NCBI RefSeq assembly: GCF_000002075.1
Contig: NW_004797289.1
Span: 1,426,613 to 1,490,612, forward strand
Source of the DNA: Aplysia californica
Lineage: Eukaryota > Mollusca > Gastropoda > Aplysiida > Aplysiidae
Length of the DNA: 64,000 nt
Direction of reading: 5' to 3'
Part shown: in pieces, positions 51,019 to 63,753 of the stretch
Layout: every line of letters starts with the position of its first letter
Position numbering within the stretch: position 1 is the stretch's first letter
Made by a program: the position numbers and the translations under genes
The notes under the pieces: generated by a model
The model's database searches: none
What the model was told of the DNA's origin: nothing
Seen by the model: only the letters and a program-made list of their open reading frames with translations

Positions 51019-52434
51019 TAGACACAGATGTGCAGATTGCAATATTTTTTAAACTTTGAAAATCAGTTAATAAATAACTTTCCTGTCTTAAGGCCACATT
51101 TTAATTTTACTTATTTTTTCTCCTTTTCTCAAAGTATTCCATTCAAGGATTAAAAATGTTCAGTTCTGGAAATCATTATCAGTTACATAATCACCCCTGA
51201 GCCCCCTTCGTTCATGGGATTTTCACGACACAGGGGCATTGAAAGGGTTAATATATATGTTCACATACATAGAATAATGAGATTTATATCGGCAGAGGGC
51301 ATTACGTATGGACTGGATTCTATGATATTTTAGTCCTTTTCAAGTCATACACTTTGGACTAGTCATTCAAGCATAGTCACAGGGTAAATCGATCGCTGGA
51401 TGCCCCATGATTTGTGTACACAACCAGCCAGCTGTAACGCCTCACGTTTTGGTGGGTCTTATCAGCTCATTGCTTTGTTTCATTATCAGAAGGTTGAAGT
51501 TTGAAATCCATAATGGGTCTTTCCGCAAAAATGCATTATTTAAAAGCCGAACCACCAAGTTAGCCAGTGAGCGCCCAGGCACCCCCACTCCCCCCATGCA
51601 CACTGCAACATTATAATATAACATAACGATAACAGATTGCTTTGGCAACAGATTCTTCACACTTTAATACTTTCTCAAGATAATTATCGTAAGCCTACTA
51701 AATTTGCTCACTGAACAGAATATTCACGATTTTGGTTTATTATATTTTACCTTATTTGCTATGTTATACAGTGGAACTCGGATTCAACGAGAACTCGGAT
51801 TCAACGAAAAGAGATGGATTCCCTGTTTTTCTTCTTCTTTAAAATCAATAAAAATAACCCGGATTCAAAGAACACTTAAATCAGCAAGCTAGGATTCAAC
51901 TAGGTTGCTTCCAGGGTGAACAGTCCCCTCAGACGTGGCTTCGCTCATTTTTCTCTCACAACGAACGTTATCTATTCCCGGAAACCATCCATTGCACCTG
52001 CATAGTGAACCATTATTCACTTAGCCAATTGCATGCGACCAATCAGCAGCCTTCTTTTCATACCAACACATGCGTTGTTGGAACGCGCACGCGTCTACTC
52101 TAGCGTGCGACTGGGTCGGATGGGGGGCCTGCATTAATGCGAGTACCGCACATTATGGGTATTTTTTTTTTGAGAATGACGTGAGGCTCTCTTTCTTTTT
52201 GGACCAATGCATCTTCTTTCATTTTGCTCAAAATTGCTGTGACCAGGAAAAAGCGCGATCGGCTTTTGAGGGTGCTGAAAACCAATCTCTATCAGAAATG
52301 ACCCTAGGGGGGGCAGGGCTGAAGCTCCACAGGAGTGTCTGTGTCTGAATAGTCACACCCTTCAGTTTGTCCTCCTTTCTGATTGCTCACTTACACCAGG
52401 TTTCAAGACATTCAAGACTCTTCATCACCATATA
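51019..52434. other. Upstream region: repeat remnants, no gene
   Basis: A partial pogo-like end, CAGTGGAACTCGGATTCAAC (51769) with GGATTCAA repeats to about 51900, is seen. No promoter or first exon of the SENP gene is recognisable. Confidence 0.5.
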
Positions 52435-52670
52435 TGTGTCACGATGCGATGGAATCAGGCGCTCGTCAATTTGGGGGCATGTGGAGTTATTAGTGTATCA
52501 TCTGAAAGCGTATTCATTTGCCTAGCTTTCGATGAAAAAATACCCATCTTGAATAGAAGCCGAGATACAAGACTTGCGACTGAAAAAGTTTTGTGTCGCC
52601 TGGTTTCAGAGGTAAATTTGAGAGAAAATGGCCACCAAAGTTTGGTAACTTCCATAGTTTTAGAGTTCTT

Positions 52671-52969
52671 TGTTGTAAAGTAGAGTAATCATAAGGTAAC
52701 ATTATAAGTACCCACTTTCAGTATTCCATAACGAGTACTGTAATGGTCAGTATATCGGTATCGTTGAGAGCAAGAAAAGAGTAACACACTCACACACACA
52801 CATACACAGAAGAACAACAAAGATGTCTAACTTACGACAGCACAAGCCACAGTCATGTAAAGTTTAAGTCTTATATTAAACTCTGGAACACAACCCGAGA
52901 CGTTGTTTCATTTATTAATTTTTAATGTTGTTGGTGTTCTTGGACTGTTCACAAGTAGAATACACAACA
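52671..52969 (+). repeat. 5' LTR of the Gypsy element
   Basis: Starts TGTTGTAAAG and ends TACACAACA, with TG...CA termini. A primer-binding-site-like TTGGCGACGAGAAC follows at once. Confidence 0.92.
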
Positions 52970-53207
52970 AATTGGCGACGAGAACTGCGAGATTGACGAC
53001 GGCGTAAGTTGAAGCTTCATTACTTCAGTTCTTCGCAAACTCGATCATCGCTCACCTACACGTGGCCCCAACGCCCCCAGTTCAACCTGTTCTACTGTGG
53101 TGTGAGTACGACACACTACGTCAGCCGAAGACAGGATTTGACTGCTTGGACTGCTATCTACGCACGCTGCGCATTTCGCCCAGAAATCGTACTCGCTGTT
53201 GAAAGTC

Positions 53208-54350
53208 ATGGCGACTCTCGGGAGAATCGAAGAATTCGATCCAGAGAACAACGATCTCGAATCATACACTGAAAGACTAGAACAATATTTCGTGGCAAAT
53301 GATGTTATAGAAGGCAAAAAGACAGCAGTTTGATTGGAGGGAAGACTTACGAGGTATTAAAAAGCCTAATTTCCCCAGCAAAGCCTGCTGAGAAGACTTA
53401 CTCTGAACTAAAAGAAGCACTACTCAAACACTATAAACCCAAACCACTTGTCAAATGAGAGATTTAACTTCTATAAAGCATCCCAAAGGGAAAATGAAAG
53501 CATTTCTCAATATCTGGCAAATCTAAGAAGGCTCTCACAGCACTGTCAATTTGAAAATTTTTTAGAAGACAGTCCTAGGGATGAATTTGTGTGTGGACTC
53601 AGAAGTGTGCATATACAGCAGCGGTTACAGCAAGTTGAGAAGCTAACTTTGCAAAAAGCTGTGGAAATGGCACAAACAATGGAGAGTGCTGAACGTAATG
53701 CCTCACAATTAAATGAACAATTTGAAAGCAAAGTTCACATTGTGAAGAAAAGTCAAGCAAAAGGAGCAATAGCCAACCAAAAAGGAGCCAAAATAAGCCA
53801 AAGAGGAGCCAAAGTCCAAGAAGTGGCTAAATATAAGCAAAAGAGCTACAGATGCGGTTATGATAACCACATAGCTCAGAACTGTAAATACAAGGATTAC
53901 ACTTGCAATATCTGTAACAAGAAAGGTCATCTGGCCAAAGCTTGCAGAAACAAAGCAGGAAACAGAAGCCAAGAGACAAAAATGGTAGTGGAAGAAGAAC
54001 AAGAATTCATTTTCACCACTGAAAGCAAAGACTCAAAAACTAATGCATTTCAAACAGAAATAATGATAAATGAAAGAGGGTCCAAATGGAAATTGACACA
54101 GGCTCAGGTGTAACCATCATGCCAGAAACAACATTCAAAGAAAAATTTCCTGACATGAAACTCAAGCCCAGTGCACAGATTTTGAAGACCTTTAGTGGAA
54201 CAGTCATTACCCTTGCAGGTGAAGTGATGGTGACAGTGAAATGTGCCACAGGCAAAAATGTGAATCTAAGACTGCTGGTAGCAAAAGTACCACACCATAC
54301 AACAATTCTTGGAAGAGACTGGATTGAACGAAAAGTTAAAAATTAGATGG
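53208..54350 (+). pseudogene. Gypsy gag and protease region (fossil)
   Basis: The gag part shows FNFYKASQRENESISQYLAN and a zinc-knuckle segment (YTCNICNKKGHLAKAC). A retropepsin part shows IDTGSGVTIMP and ILGRDW. It is the usual order downstream of the primer-binding site. Confidence 0.85.
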
Positions 54351-54636
54351 GCAAACGTGTTCTCAACAACAAACAGCCTTGACTCGGTGTTGAAGAAACA
54401 TAAAAATCTGTTCTTGCCAGGACTAGGAGAGCTGAAGGGTACCCAAGACTGAATAAGACAAGACGAGGCAACTCTTCTTTACGTCATGTGACAAGCGCAG
54501 GCGCCTCCCACTTTGCCAGCTGCGCGTATAACTCGCTGGGCTGGCGATAGTTTACATTGGTTACAATGCAAGGCTACTGTGATCATCTCTGGCGGTATGT
54601 CTAGCCAAGACCTCTAAAATTAATATATTTTAGCCG

Positions 54637-54810
<174 letters not shown>

Positions 54811-55139
54811 ATTTAATGGATAAACGTAGCCTATCTAGATCTAGAGAGTCTAGATTTTGTTGTGCACCCAGCCAAGAGTGTGCAGTTCAGAAAGTAGATC
54901 TAGAAATCTAGATCTAGGCCCTTAAGTGGTTGGCGAATGACCGAAGGGCGACTCTTGACTAGCGGTATGTCTGAGAATTGGCGGAGACACTCTAGATCTA
55001 TATCATGGAACTTGATTCATACTATCATATCAACAGTATATAGATCTACTTGAGCTTCTGTGCTTGTTTCAATGGTTTCTTTTTCGGTGCACCTGTACAA
55101 TTGTGGTCCCGTTTAATGTTTACATGACGGCCATTATTG

Positions 55140-55300
55140 TCATGTGGGAGTGAATCTAGATCTAGACTTAGATCTAGATCTAGATCTAGATCTAGATATC
55201 TCTAGATTCTATCTAGATCTAGATAGCAAAGATAATCTATTTCTAGATCTAGATAGCTAGATCGATCTAGATCTAGATCTAGATTCTAGATATCTATAAT
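55140..55300. repeat. TAGATC palindromic array
   Basis: Tandem and scattered CTAGATCTAGATC units. Similar units occur at 12500-12740, 15968, 54835 and 55470. Confidence 0.9.
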
Positions 55301-55956
55301 CTAGGCCTAAATCTAAATAAGAAACATGTAAAAATTACCACAGGGGCACTTAGGCCTTGAGTGATTAAGTGCAAACGGGACCGCTATTTTACAGGAATGC
55401 CATTGTTTCCTAGCTTCAGTTCATGATCATTGATTCTGACATTGGGGAACAGCTCGCTGTGTAGTTAATCTAGATCTAGATCTAGATCTAGTCAACAGTT
55501 AGACTGCTGGACTCTAGCAGTGGCCGTATCTTTAGTTTAAAAAATATCCAATCTATTGTATATTCTGTTGGACAACAGTTCATTGCAGAGCACCACTGGC
55601 TGTTCTGTCGTTTTTAAACTGTAAGATCTAATCTACTTCTACGTTTCGTAAACTCCTAGATCTACATCATCATGTCACTGAACATGTCCAGCCCACTACC
55701 GCTTTCCGTTCATAAAAACCTTAAATTTCTCAATTCACTATATTCAAAATGTGAACAAAAACCTGTCAAGATAGATACCAAACAGTTTATATGAAAAAAA
55801 ACCAAGGCCAAACTGCCACTATGAAATTCAAAGAAGGCAGCTATTTCAGCGAGTTGAACAGTGTGCTCTTTCTTCCTATCTGGTTACCAAGGGGAGCCAG
55901 TTGGAATGAAAATGAGGCTGTTGTCCCGTCTTGTCTTATTCCGTCTTGGAGGGTAC

Positions 55957-57340
55957 TAAGGCAAAGATACAATTGCAAGAAAATGCCCAACCAAAATTCT
56001 TCAAGCCAAGACCAGTGCCATATGCACTGAAGCCGAAGGTGGCGGAAGAACTTAAAAGCCTGGAAGAAAAAAGGATCATCACCAAAGTCACACACAGTGA
56101 GTGGGCAGCTCCAATCGTGGTGGTTCCCAAACCGAATGGGAAATTGAGACTACGTGGTGATTTTAAAGTCACAGTAAATCCAGCCATGAAAGTAGACCAG
56201 TACCCACTTCCAACAGTTCAAGACATATTTGCAAATTTGTCCAAGGGTCAAAAGTTCACAAAACTAGACATGACTCAGGCATACCATCAAATGTCTATGG
56301 ATGAGGCCAGCAAACAATATGTAACAATTAATACTCACGTCTGACTTTTTCAGTACAACTGACTTCCGTATGGAATTGCCTCAGGACCTGCTCTTTTCCA
56401 AAAGCACATGGAAGAAATGCTAGCAGGAATTGAAGGTGTACAAGTCTTCATTGATGACATTCAAATCACAGGGTCAAATGAACAGGAACATATGGAAACA
56501 GTGGATAAGGTTCTGCAGAGGTTGGAAGAAAATGGAGTCAGATTGAACAAAGAAAAGTGCAGTTTTCTTCAGGATAGCATTGACTACCTAGGACATCATA
56601 TCGATGAGAAAGGTCTGCATCCTCAAGAAGACAAAATCAAAGCCATGCAGGAAGCACTGAGACCAGAAAATGTGAAAGAACTTCGCAGTTTTCTTGGAGG
56701 AGTTCAGTACTATGGGAAATTTTTACCTAATCTATCAGCAACTCTAAAACCGCAGAATGAATTGCTTCACAAAGACAAAGAATGGAAATGGTCTGATGCA
56801 TGTGAAAAGTCATTTCGCAAAGTAAAGGAACTGCTCAGTTCAAGGACAGTGCTAGTACACTACGACCCGCAGTTACCATTAATCCTAGCAACTGATGCCA
56901 GTATTAAGGGACTAGGAGCAGTGATTTCCCACAAAATGCCAAGTGGAGAAGAAAGGCCTATTAGATCGCCTTCGCTTTGCGGACTCTCACAAAGGCAGAA
57001 ACAAATTATGCCCAGATAGAAAAGGAGACACTAGGAATCATGTTTGGAATCCGCAAGTTTCACCAATACCTCTACGGAAGATCCTTCACGCTGATCACTG
57101 ATCATAAGCCTCTTCTTAAGATTTTTGGACCAAAGACAAACCTACCAGCGATGGCTGCTGCCAGAATCCAAAGATGGTCATTGGAACTCACCAGTTACCA
57201 GTATGAAATCCAGTACAGAAGAAGTGAAGATCACTGCAATGCAGACATGCTGTCAAGACTGCCACAAAAGGGAACAGAGTCAGAGAAGGAAAGGGATAAA
57301 TTAGTCTATTTTTCTTACATCAATGACATGCCTATCTGAT
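55957..57340 (+). pseudogene. Gypsy reverse transcriptase and RNase H region (fossil)
   Basis: RT motifs include PRPVPYALKPKVAEELKSLE, FTKLDMTQAYHQM, VFIDDIQITG and LGHHIDEKGLHPQ. RNase H follows with [36 protein letters not shown] and LITDHKPLL. Confidence 0.9.
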
Positions 57341-57383
57341 CTCTGCAGCTGACATTGCAGAAGAAACAAGAAAAGATGCTGTA

Positions 57384-58634
57384 TTGTCAAAGGTGCTGCA
57401 ATATACACTGACTGGATGGCCAAATTGCTCAGAGGATGACAATGTCAAGCCATTCTTTCAAAGAAGGGAGGAGATTACCACAGAGGCAGGAGTTCTTCAG
57501 TGGGGCCTGAGAGTGATCATACCTCAGAAGTATAGAAACAGAATACTATATGAACTACATGAAGGATATCTCGGAATGAACAAAACCAAAGCAATGGCTC
57601 GTTCATATGTATATTGGCCAAAGATAGATCTAGACATTGAGAAAATGGTCAAGGACTGTCACAGATGTGCAGAAGGGAAGAACATGCCAGCAGCCGCTCC
57701 AGTATTTGCATGGACGTTTCCGTCAAACCCATGGGAACGGATTTATGTAGATTTTTGGGAGTACGAAGGTCAGAAATATCTCGTGCTGATCGATGCTTAC
57801 TCAAAATGGCCTGAAGTAATACCTATGACAACAACGACAGCACAGAGAACAAATGATGTGCTCAAACAGATCTTTGCAATTCATGGATTGCCTGTCACAC
57901 TTGTCAGTGATAATGGCCCACCATTTAGGTCAAGTGAATTTGAAGAATTTCTTCAGAAAAATGGTGTACAGAACATAACATCACAGCCTTACATGCCCTC
58001 AACAAACGGATCTGCTAAGAGACTTGTTCAGTCATTTAAGAGACTTATGAAATCATCGAGCCCAGGACAAAGTGGACCGCAAAGATTGTCCAAAATCCTG
58101 TTACAACTCCGAACAACGCCTCACATGATGACTGGCAAAAGTCCAGCAGAACTCTTATTCAAAAGGAAGATAAGAATCCGGTTGGACCTGATGAAGCCTG
58201 ATCTCGTATCTAAGATGCGTCACAAGCAAGAAGCTCAGGCACAAGGAAAAATCCTCCGTGAATTTCAGCCTGGTGACACTGTCAAAGTCAGAAACTACCG
58301 GCCAGGTGTAAACAGATGGACAAACGGAGTGATCTTACAAAGACTGGAAACCCACAGTTACTCTGTTCGTGTAGGTGGAACGGTGCGACACTGTCATATC
58401 AACCAGCTGCAGTCTGCTCCAGACTCAACTGCAGATATCAACGAATTACCGCCTCCACTACCTACCGTCCCAATGTTACCAATGGGTCAGGATGAGGAAC
58501 CAACGGTACCACCATCAAGTGTTAACCCTGACACAAACCAAGACGCCACTCAAGGACAAGCGTCACCACAACGATCACCACCAAGACGTTACCCAAAACG
58601 TGTCAGAAGACCAGTTCAAAGAATGGACTTATAA
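57384..58634 (+). pseudogene. Gypsy integrase region (fossil)
   Basis: Integrase H2C2 zinc segment (ELHEGYLGMNKTKAMA, DCHRCAEGK), a DDE-type core (YLVLIDAYSKWPEVI, LVSDNGPPFRS) and a C-terminal GDTVKVRNY region. A Pro/Thr/Arg-rich tail ends the frame. Confidence 0.9.
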
Positions 58635-59000
58635 CTCTACTCAAGTGAATGGACTGTCATAATCATAAACGTTCTCAGTGAAAAAATGGACATTTTAACT
58701 ACATAAAAGTGAATGGACTGTTTTAAGGATAAACATTTTCAGTGAATTAATTTCAGATGTGCTATTTAGTATTAGTGACATGAAACAAATCATACCAAGG
58801 GACTTACCTCTGAAGTGATAATTTTGTTACAAGTTATAAGGGATTAATTTCCTTGCATCATAATGTGCACATAATAATATTACCTTACCATTGTTGTCAG
58901 TGAAACAAAGTAAAGCCTATCACAGATCTTAAGAAGTCAGTTGTAATAGAATTCAAATGAAAAGTTTCGATCAAGTTTGTTACAGAACTAGTAAAGCTAG

Positions 59001-59585
59001 TAGGGCTGGGTCACGAGCGCGAGAACGGAACTGAATCGTCACTCTTTCCTGCGGAACGCGATTCACGATTCACTTCAGCGGAACGCGGAACAGTATCGCC
59101 AAACGATTCCCGATTCACTCCCCTGTCGCTGTCACCACCTTGTGGCTTGTTTAACTTACTGCTGAGTCGAGTCACGAGCGCAAGAACGGAACGGAACACT
59201 TAGTATGGCTCCCCTTATTTTACAAAAGATGGTATAGTCCAACCCCCCTATTAAAACAAAATGAACGGGGTCCAACCAATAGACAGAAGGAATTTTATGG
59301 AGCCATTGTTTTAGCGAATGGTGGGGTTGGGGGGGGGGGAATTTATGGGGGTCACTAATTGAGGTCAGTTGATAGAGCAGTGCAACAAAGGGTGTGGGGC
59401 GGAGAGGATGGCGGAACAACTGTAAAAGTGGGACCCGCGCTCGCCAAGAGGCGTTGATATGACATTGTTCAGTTTCAGTCAGTGTTCCGCCACTGCTCCA
59501 CGAGCGCTCGCGTACTCGCGATTCATTGAAGCCCACTGAATCGCGAATCGCCACTCTCAAATTTGACGAGCAGGATCCAGCCCTA
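59001..59585. mobile_element. hAT-like MITE inserted in the Gypsy 3' region
   Basis: The ends TAGGGCTGGGTC and GGATCCAGCCCTA are inverted. An 8-bp target duplication with one mismatch (AAAGCTAG at 58993-59000, AAGGCTAG at 59586-59593) fits hAT. The interior repeats CGATTCAC and GAGCGCGAGAACGGAAC motifs. Confidence 0.85.
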
Positions 59586-59662
59586 AAGGCTAGAATAACC
59601 AATTATGAATGTCCATGATAGGTTAAAGAACACGTAACTATTTTGAAAAGATTTGAATTTTT

Positions 59663-59676
59663 AAGAAAGGGAGGAA
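59663..59676 (+). other. Polypurine tract of the Gypsy element
   Basis: AAGAAAGGGAGGAA sits directly before the 3' LTR, the normal position. Confidence 0.8.
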
Positions 59677-59994
59677 TGTTGTAAAGTAGAGTAATCATAA
59701 GGTAACATTATAATATAAGTACCCACTTTCAGTATTCCATAACGTATTCCATAACGAGTACTGTAATGGTCAGTATATCGGTATCGTTGAGAGCAAGAAA
59801 AGAGTAACACACTCACACACACACACATACACAGAACAACAACAAAGAAGTCTAGCTTACGGCAGCACAAGCCACAGTCATGTAAAGTTTAAGTCTTATA
59901 TTAAACTCTGGAACACAACCCGAGACGTTGTTTCATTTATTAATGTTTAATGTTGTTGGTGTTCTTGGACTGTTCGCAAGTAGAATACACAACA
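59677..59994 (+). repeat. 3' LTR of the Gypsy element
   Basis: Same TGTTGTAAAG start and ACAACA end as the 5' copy, slightly longer through short internal duplications. Confidence 0.92.
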
Positions 59995-62109
59995 TTCTTG
60001 TCAACTGAAAACTCACAATTTTTGTGTCTTTAATCTACGTGTTTCAGTAAAATGCACACAGCAAAGTATTCTTAAAGTAGGTACTGCAGACAGCCCGTTT
60101 TGAAGGCAGACAGCCAAGGCTGAAGCCAGTTTTGGACAACTTCATTCAACTAATAGCTGGTCTTAATTTTTGTAAACACTAATAAAAATGATACCACTGT
60201 TTTCTGTGTCTTTCCCTCTCCATGGTGAACGAGAAACTGTTATGATAGCATATTTAGTTTTTAATTGACTAAAGTTTAACACGGGAAAACTCAACCGTCT
60301 CGTAATTTTGAGCGCTTAGATTTGGGGGGTACTTGTTTTAAATTTCAATTTCTCAGACGTGAATCATTGAATTTTCTTGCAGTTTGAAACATAAAAATCT
60401 GGGATTTCAGGAGAATAGGTTATTGTTTTTATTCCGAGCCGAAAGCATGAGTGGTACGATGTAAAGACAAAGAAAGCATTTTAAAATATGAAATTTGACA
60501 CAAATCGAGCTATCCGTGCCAGGATCATATTCCTAGACATCTCTACAATCAAGCTTATGCGTTTAGAAAAGCCAACTACGTTCCACAAAGTAGAAATATT
60601 ACTTTTTCTGAAATGGGGTAACAACCACTTTCGGGAGATCGTTATTCTGCCATTGTGGCTGTTCCATCGCACATTGCCGCCCCCTCTGACTAGACCCAAC
60701 CAGCAGACGATTATTGATGGTTCAGTGAAAGAAACATTCGTCGGATCTGTTCGTCAATTTATGTAAAATATTATCATAATTTTCTTTTAGGATACTTATG
60801 AATATCATGTTTTGAAAAATAATACTAATCTGCCACCACTTGCTGGTTGGATTTATTATTGTTTGGTGGGAATCACGCCGACCTACATTTTCACCACCTC
60901 ATAGCAAATTAATTGCGATCTATACAAATGTATCGCTTCATGGTTGTATTTTTGCTGTCTTTTCAACTAAGAACACCGTATTTATTCTAAATGCATCAAA
61001 ATCTAAGCATCTCTGGTCGACAAAGTGAAAGAATAAAGCCCTGAATAGTTGAACTGGGAGTTCTGTTTATAGTAACATGTCATCACACACTAAACTAAAC
61101 ACTCGGAAGGGGGATACTGGGTGTTAGTGTTACCAATGGAAATATTCGTAGATCTATTGTTTAGCATTTAATTTGAAACAAAAAGGCTAGATCTACATTT
61201 TTGATTGGTGTGGATATTCAATTATTGAATGAACCAGCCTTTTTTATGTATTCTTAGACTTAGTTAGACTTAGATGTCACCTGATAATAGGAAAAATGCC
61301 CCCCCCCCCCATACCCTCTTTCTTCCATCCACTTACTGGACACATATTGTATTTCCCCGGCCACTGGTTTCTTTCTCAGCTAAAATGATAAATATAAATC
61401 TAGAACTAGATCTATAAGATGAACCACGGCAGAAACAGTATGTTGATTAAATTCAAATTTTTAAAGCCCCTGAGCAGAAATTTTAATTTTCTCAACCAAT
61501 ATTGATGACTTTTTTTCACATTATTGTCCATTTCTAAAATGTTTGGAAGGTTTTTACTTTCTATAAACTAATTCACTGTACAGAGCCGCCTGAAAAGAGG
61601 TTTAACTTGATATATAATGCAGCCTTGTAGCACAATTTGTTGATTTTATACGAATTTTTTTCCAGTCGGCAAACATTATAATTTTCACTCAATAATGGCA
61701 GGTTTTTTGGGGCATTAAAGGGCCGTTATGGAGTGTGATGAGAGGTTTTAGTAAACAATTTTCTTTTGGCCTCGTAGAGCTTGCATTGAGCTTTAATTTG
61801 ATGTATGATTTAGCCCTGTAGCTTGATTTGTTCACTTGTTGTGATGCTTTTTGCCCGAGGATGTACCAGAGTTCCCCTAATTTTTTTTCCAAGAGGAATT
61901 TTTTGCACCGAAGCCCACTTCAGAGGAGTCCAGAAAAGTTACTTATGGTCAGAGAGGTCTGAAAAAAATTCAGCTACGTTTTTGCATGTGTTTGTAATGA
62001 TTGTGTGCTTTTCACTAATGAGGAGGCAGTTTTGACTAATTTGGAAGAGGTTGAAATAGGGTTCTGAGCACATAATGACATATTTTGGACATTTTTTTTT
62101 TCAATTTTT

Positions 62110-62172
62110 GAAGGCCTATATCTTGGAAACCAGTCAATTTTTTAAGGCCTATATCTTGGAAACCAGTCAATC
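62110..62172. repeat. Tandem duplication, about 34-bp unit
   Basis: AAGGCCTATATCTTGGAAAC plus CAGTCAAT occurs twice in direct succession. Confidence 0.9.
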
Positions 62173-62399
62173 TAACATGCTTTGGTTTAGAGATCAATAT
62201 TTGTGTTGACAGCTCTGGGAAAAACAAAGTTTTCATTGATTTGATCATGCACTCTGTATTTTAGAACACCTCAAACATGGTTGAAAGTCGCAGTTGAAAA
62301 GGTATCGTTCAAAAATAAAACTTTAAAATACCATATTCTCGATTGTTTATTGATGGACTTTGATAAAAATATTCTCTTTTTAATGTTCTTGAGTAGATT

Positions 62400-62580
62400 T
62401 GAACCCCTAAGGTTCAAACATCAATATTGTTATAAAAAAATAATTTTCGCTTGTGGTACCTACTTAAAGGGACAGGTAAAAGGTGTTGAACCCCTAAGGT
62501 TCAAACATCAATATGGTTAAAAAAAAATAATTTTCGCTTGTGGTACCTACTTAAAGGGACAGGTAAAAGGTGTTGAACCA
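62400..62580. repeat. Tandem duplication, about 90-bp unit
   Basis: GAACCCCTAAGGTTCAAACA through TTTTCGCTTGTGGTACCTAC to GGACAGGTAAAAGGTGTTGA is repeated twice nearly identically. Confidence 0.9.
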
Positions 62581-62682
62581 AAGTACAAAAATTTGATAAA
62601 AATTGTCAAACAGGAAGAAAAATACTGTTTTCTTCTATTTCATTATTTTGACGAGGGCCTGATTTCACCACGCTGCCTCACA

Positions 62683-63180
62683 TAGATGTATAATATTCAA
62701 ATTAAAGCTTTAACCAAGGTTAGCCCAACTCTGTCAGTGCATGCCCTCTGTGCGCAATGGCACTGCATTTGTCCCATTCGTAGCACACATGAACAGGGCA
62801 GCCATCCAGATCAGCTGAGCAGCAAACATTTTCTGTCTTCGATCAAGGAAGGCCTTTGATCAAACCCTCCGGAGGAAAGAAATTTCTTGCAATTTCTGGG
62901 TAAAAAGAAGGCTTCCACACCAGACAAAGAGTATTGAGCGTATTAAGGCCACCTTTATTCTCATCCCAGGGTGACAATAGCGCAGGCGAGCCTTTTGGCT
63001 ATTCTCATCTGGTGTGCGCTCACCTTTATAGCCTAGGCCAACCAGTGTAGCGTTCACCCTGAACGACAGAATTCTACACTGTGACAACAGAATTGTAGAA
63101 TTCTGTGCCGTGAACAAACGTTCCAGCGCTCTTTTGTTGCTACTGTAAAGTGTTGCAATTTTGTCTGTGGGCAGGAGGGA
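62683..63180. other. No gene seen
   Basis: Unrecognised sequence with a short GAATTCTACA/TGTAGAATTC inverted pair near 63068-63100. Confidence 0.45.
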
Positions 63181-63545
63181 GAGAGAAAGAGAGAGAAAAA
63201 AAGAGAGAAGAGTAGCGTGAGAACTTCCAGGCAAAACAAAATGGCGACCCGTGTAGTTTGGTTCGATTCGAAAAGTTACATAGCCGTAGCATCTTTGCAG
63301 ACTACCAAATTAATTTACTTTTCTGTTTTAACATCACTTTTTAACTTTGTTTTGGTCAATTTGTTCGTCCACACCGATAGACAGTATTCAGAAAGAGAGA
63401 GAGAGAGAGAGAGAGAGGGGAGGAGTAGATCTTGCGAGAACTTACGGGCAAAACAAAATGGTGACCCCCGTAGTTCGGTTCGATTTGAAAAGTGAAATAG
63501 CTAAAGTAGCATTTTGAGATTTTGTAGACGACCAAATTAGCTTCT
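63181..63545 (+). repeat. Direct duplication of a purine-array plus unique unit
   Basis: A GAGAGA run followed by GCAAAACAAAATGGCGACCC and GTTCGATTCGAAAAGT (first copy, to about 63310) recurs with a GAGAGA run, GCAAAACAAAATGGTGACCC and GTTCGATTTGAAAAGT (second copy, to about 63540). The offset is about 216 bp. Confidence 0.85.
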
Positions 63546-63676
63546 TTACGTCATTTTTTTCTTGGAAGTGCCTATTTGCAACGCCGCGCTGCGATTAGCG
63601 CCAGGGCTAAATAAAACGCCGTGTTGCCGTGTATGTAAAATATTAAGCTTAATCTGCACTTCGTTATCGGAAGTTC

Positions 63677-63753
63677 TAACGGCCGAAGTGACAGCGCGTC
63701 TGCGCTTGAAGTCAAACCATTATTTTTCTAGCGTGGGTTCGATCCCGGTCCTG
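63677..63753 (+). mobile_element. Degenerate tRNA(Ser)-like sequence or SINE head
   Basis: GGCCGAAGTGACAGCGCGTC and GCTTGAAGTC resemble the D-arm and anticodon arm of a long-variable-arm tRNA, and GGGTTCGATCCCGG is a good B-box/T-arm. Pairing of the acceptor stem is not evident, so it is more likely a SINE relic than a working tRNA. Confidence 0.4.

Noticed and set aside
63677-63753. Functional tRNA gene
   Set aside because: B-box is good, but acceptor-stem pairing and the A-box are poor; more likely a SINE relic.
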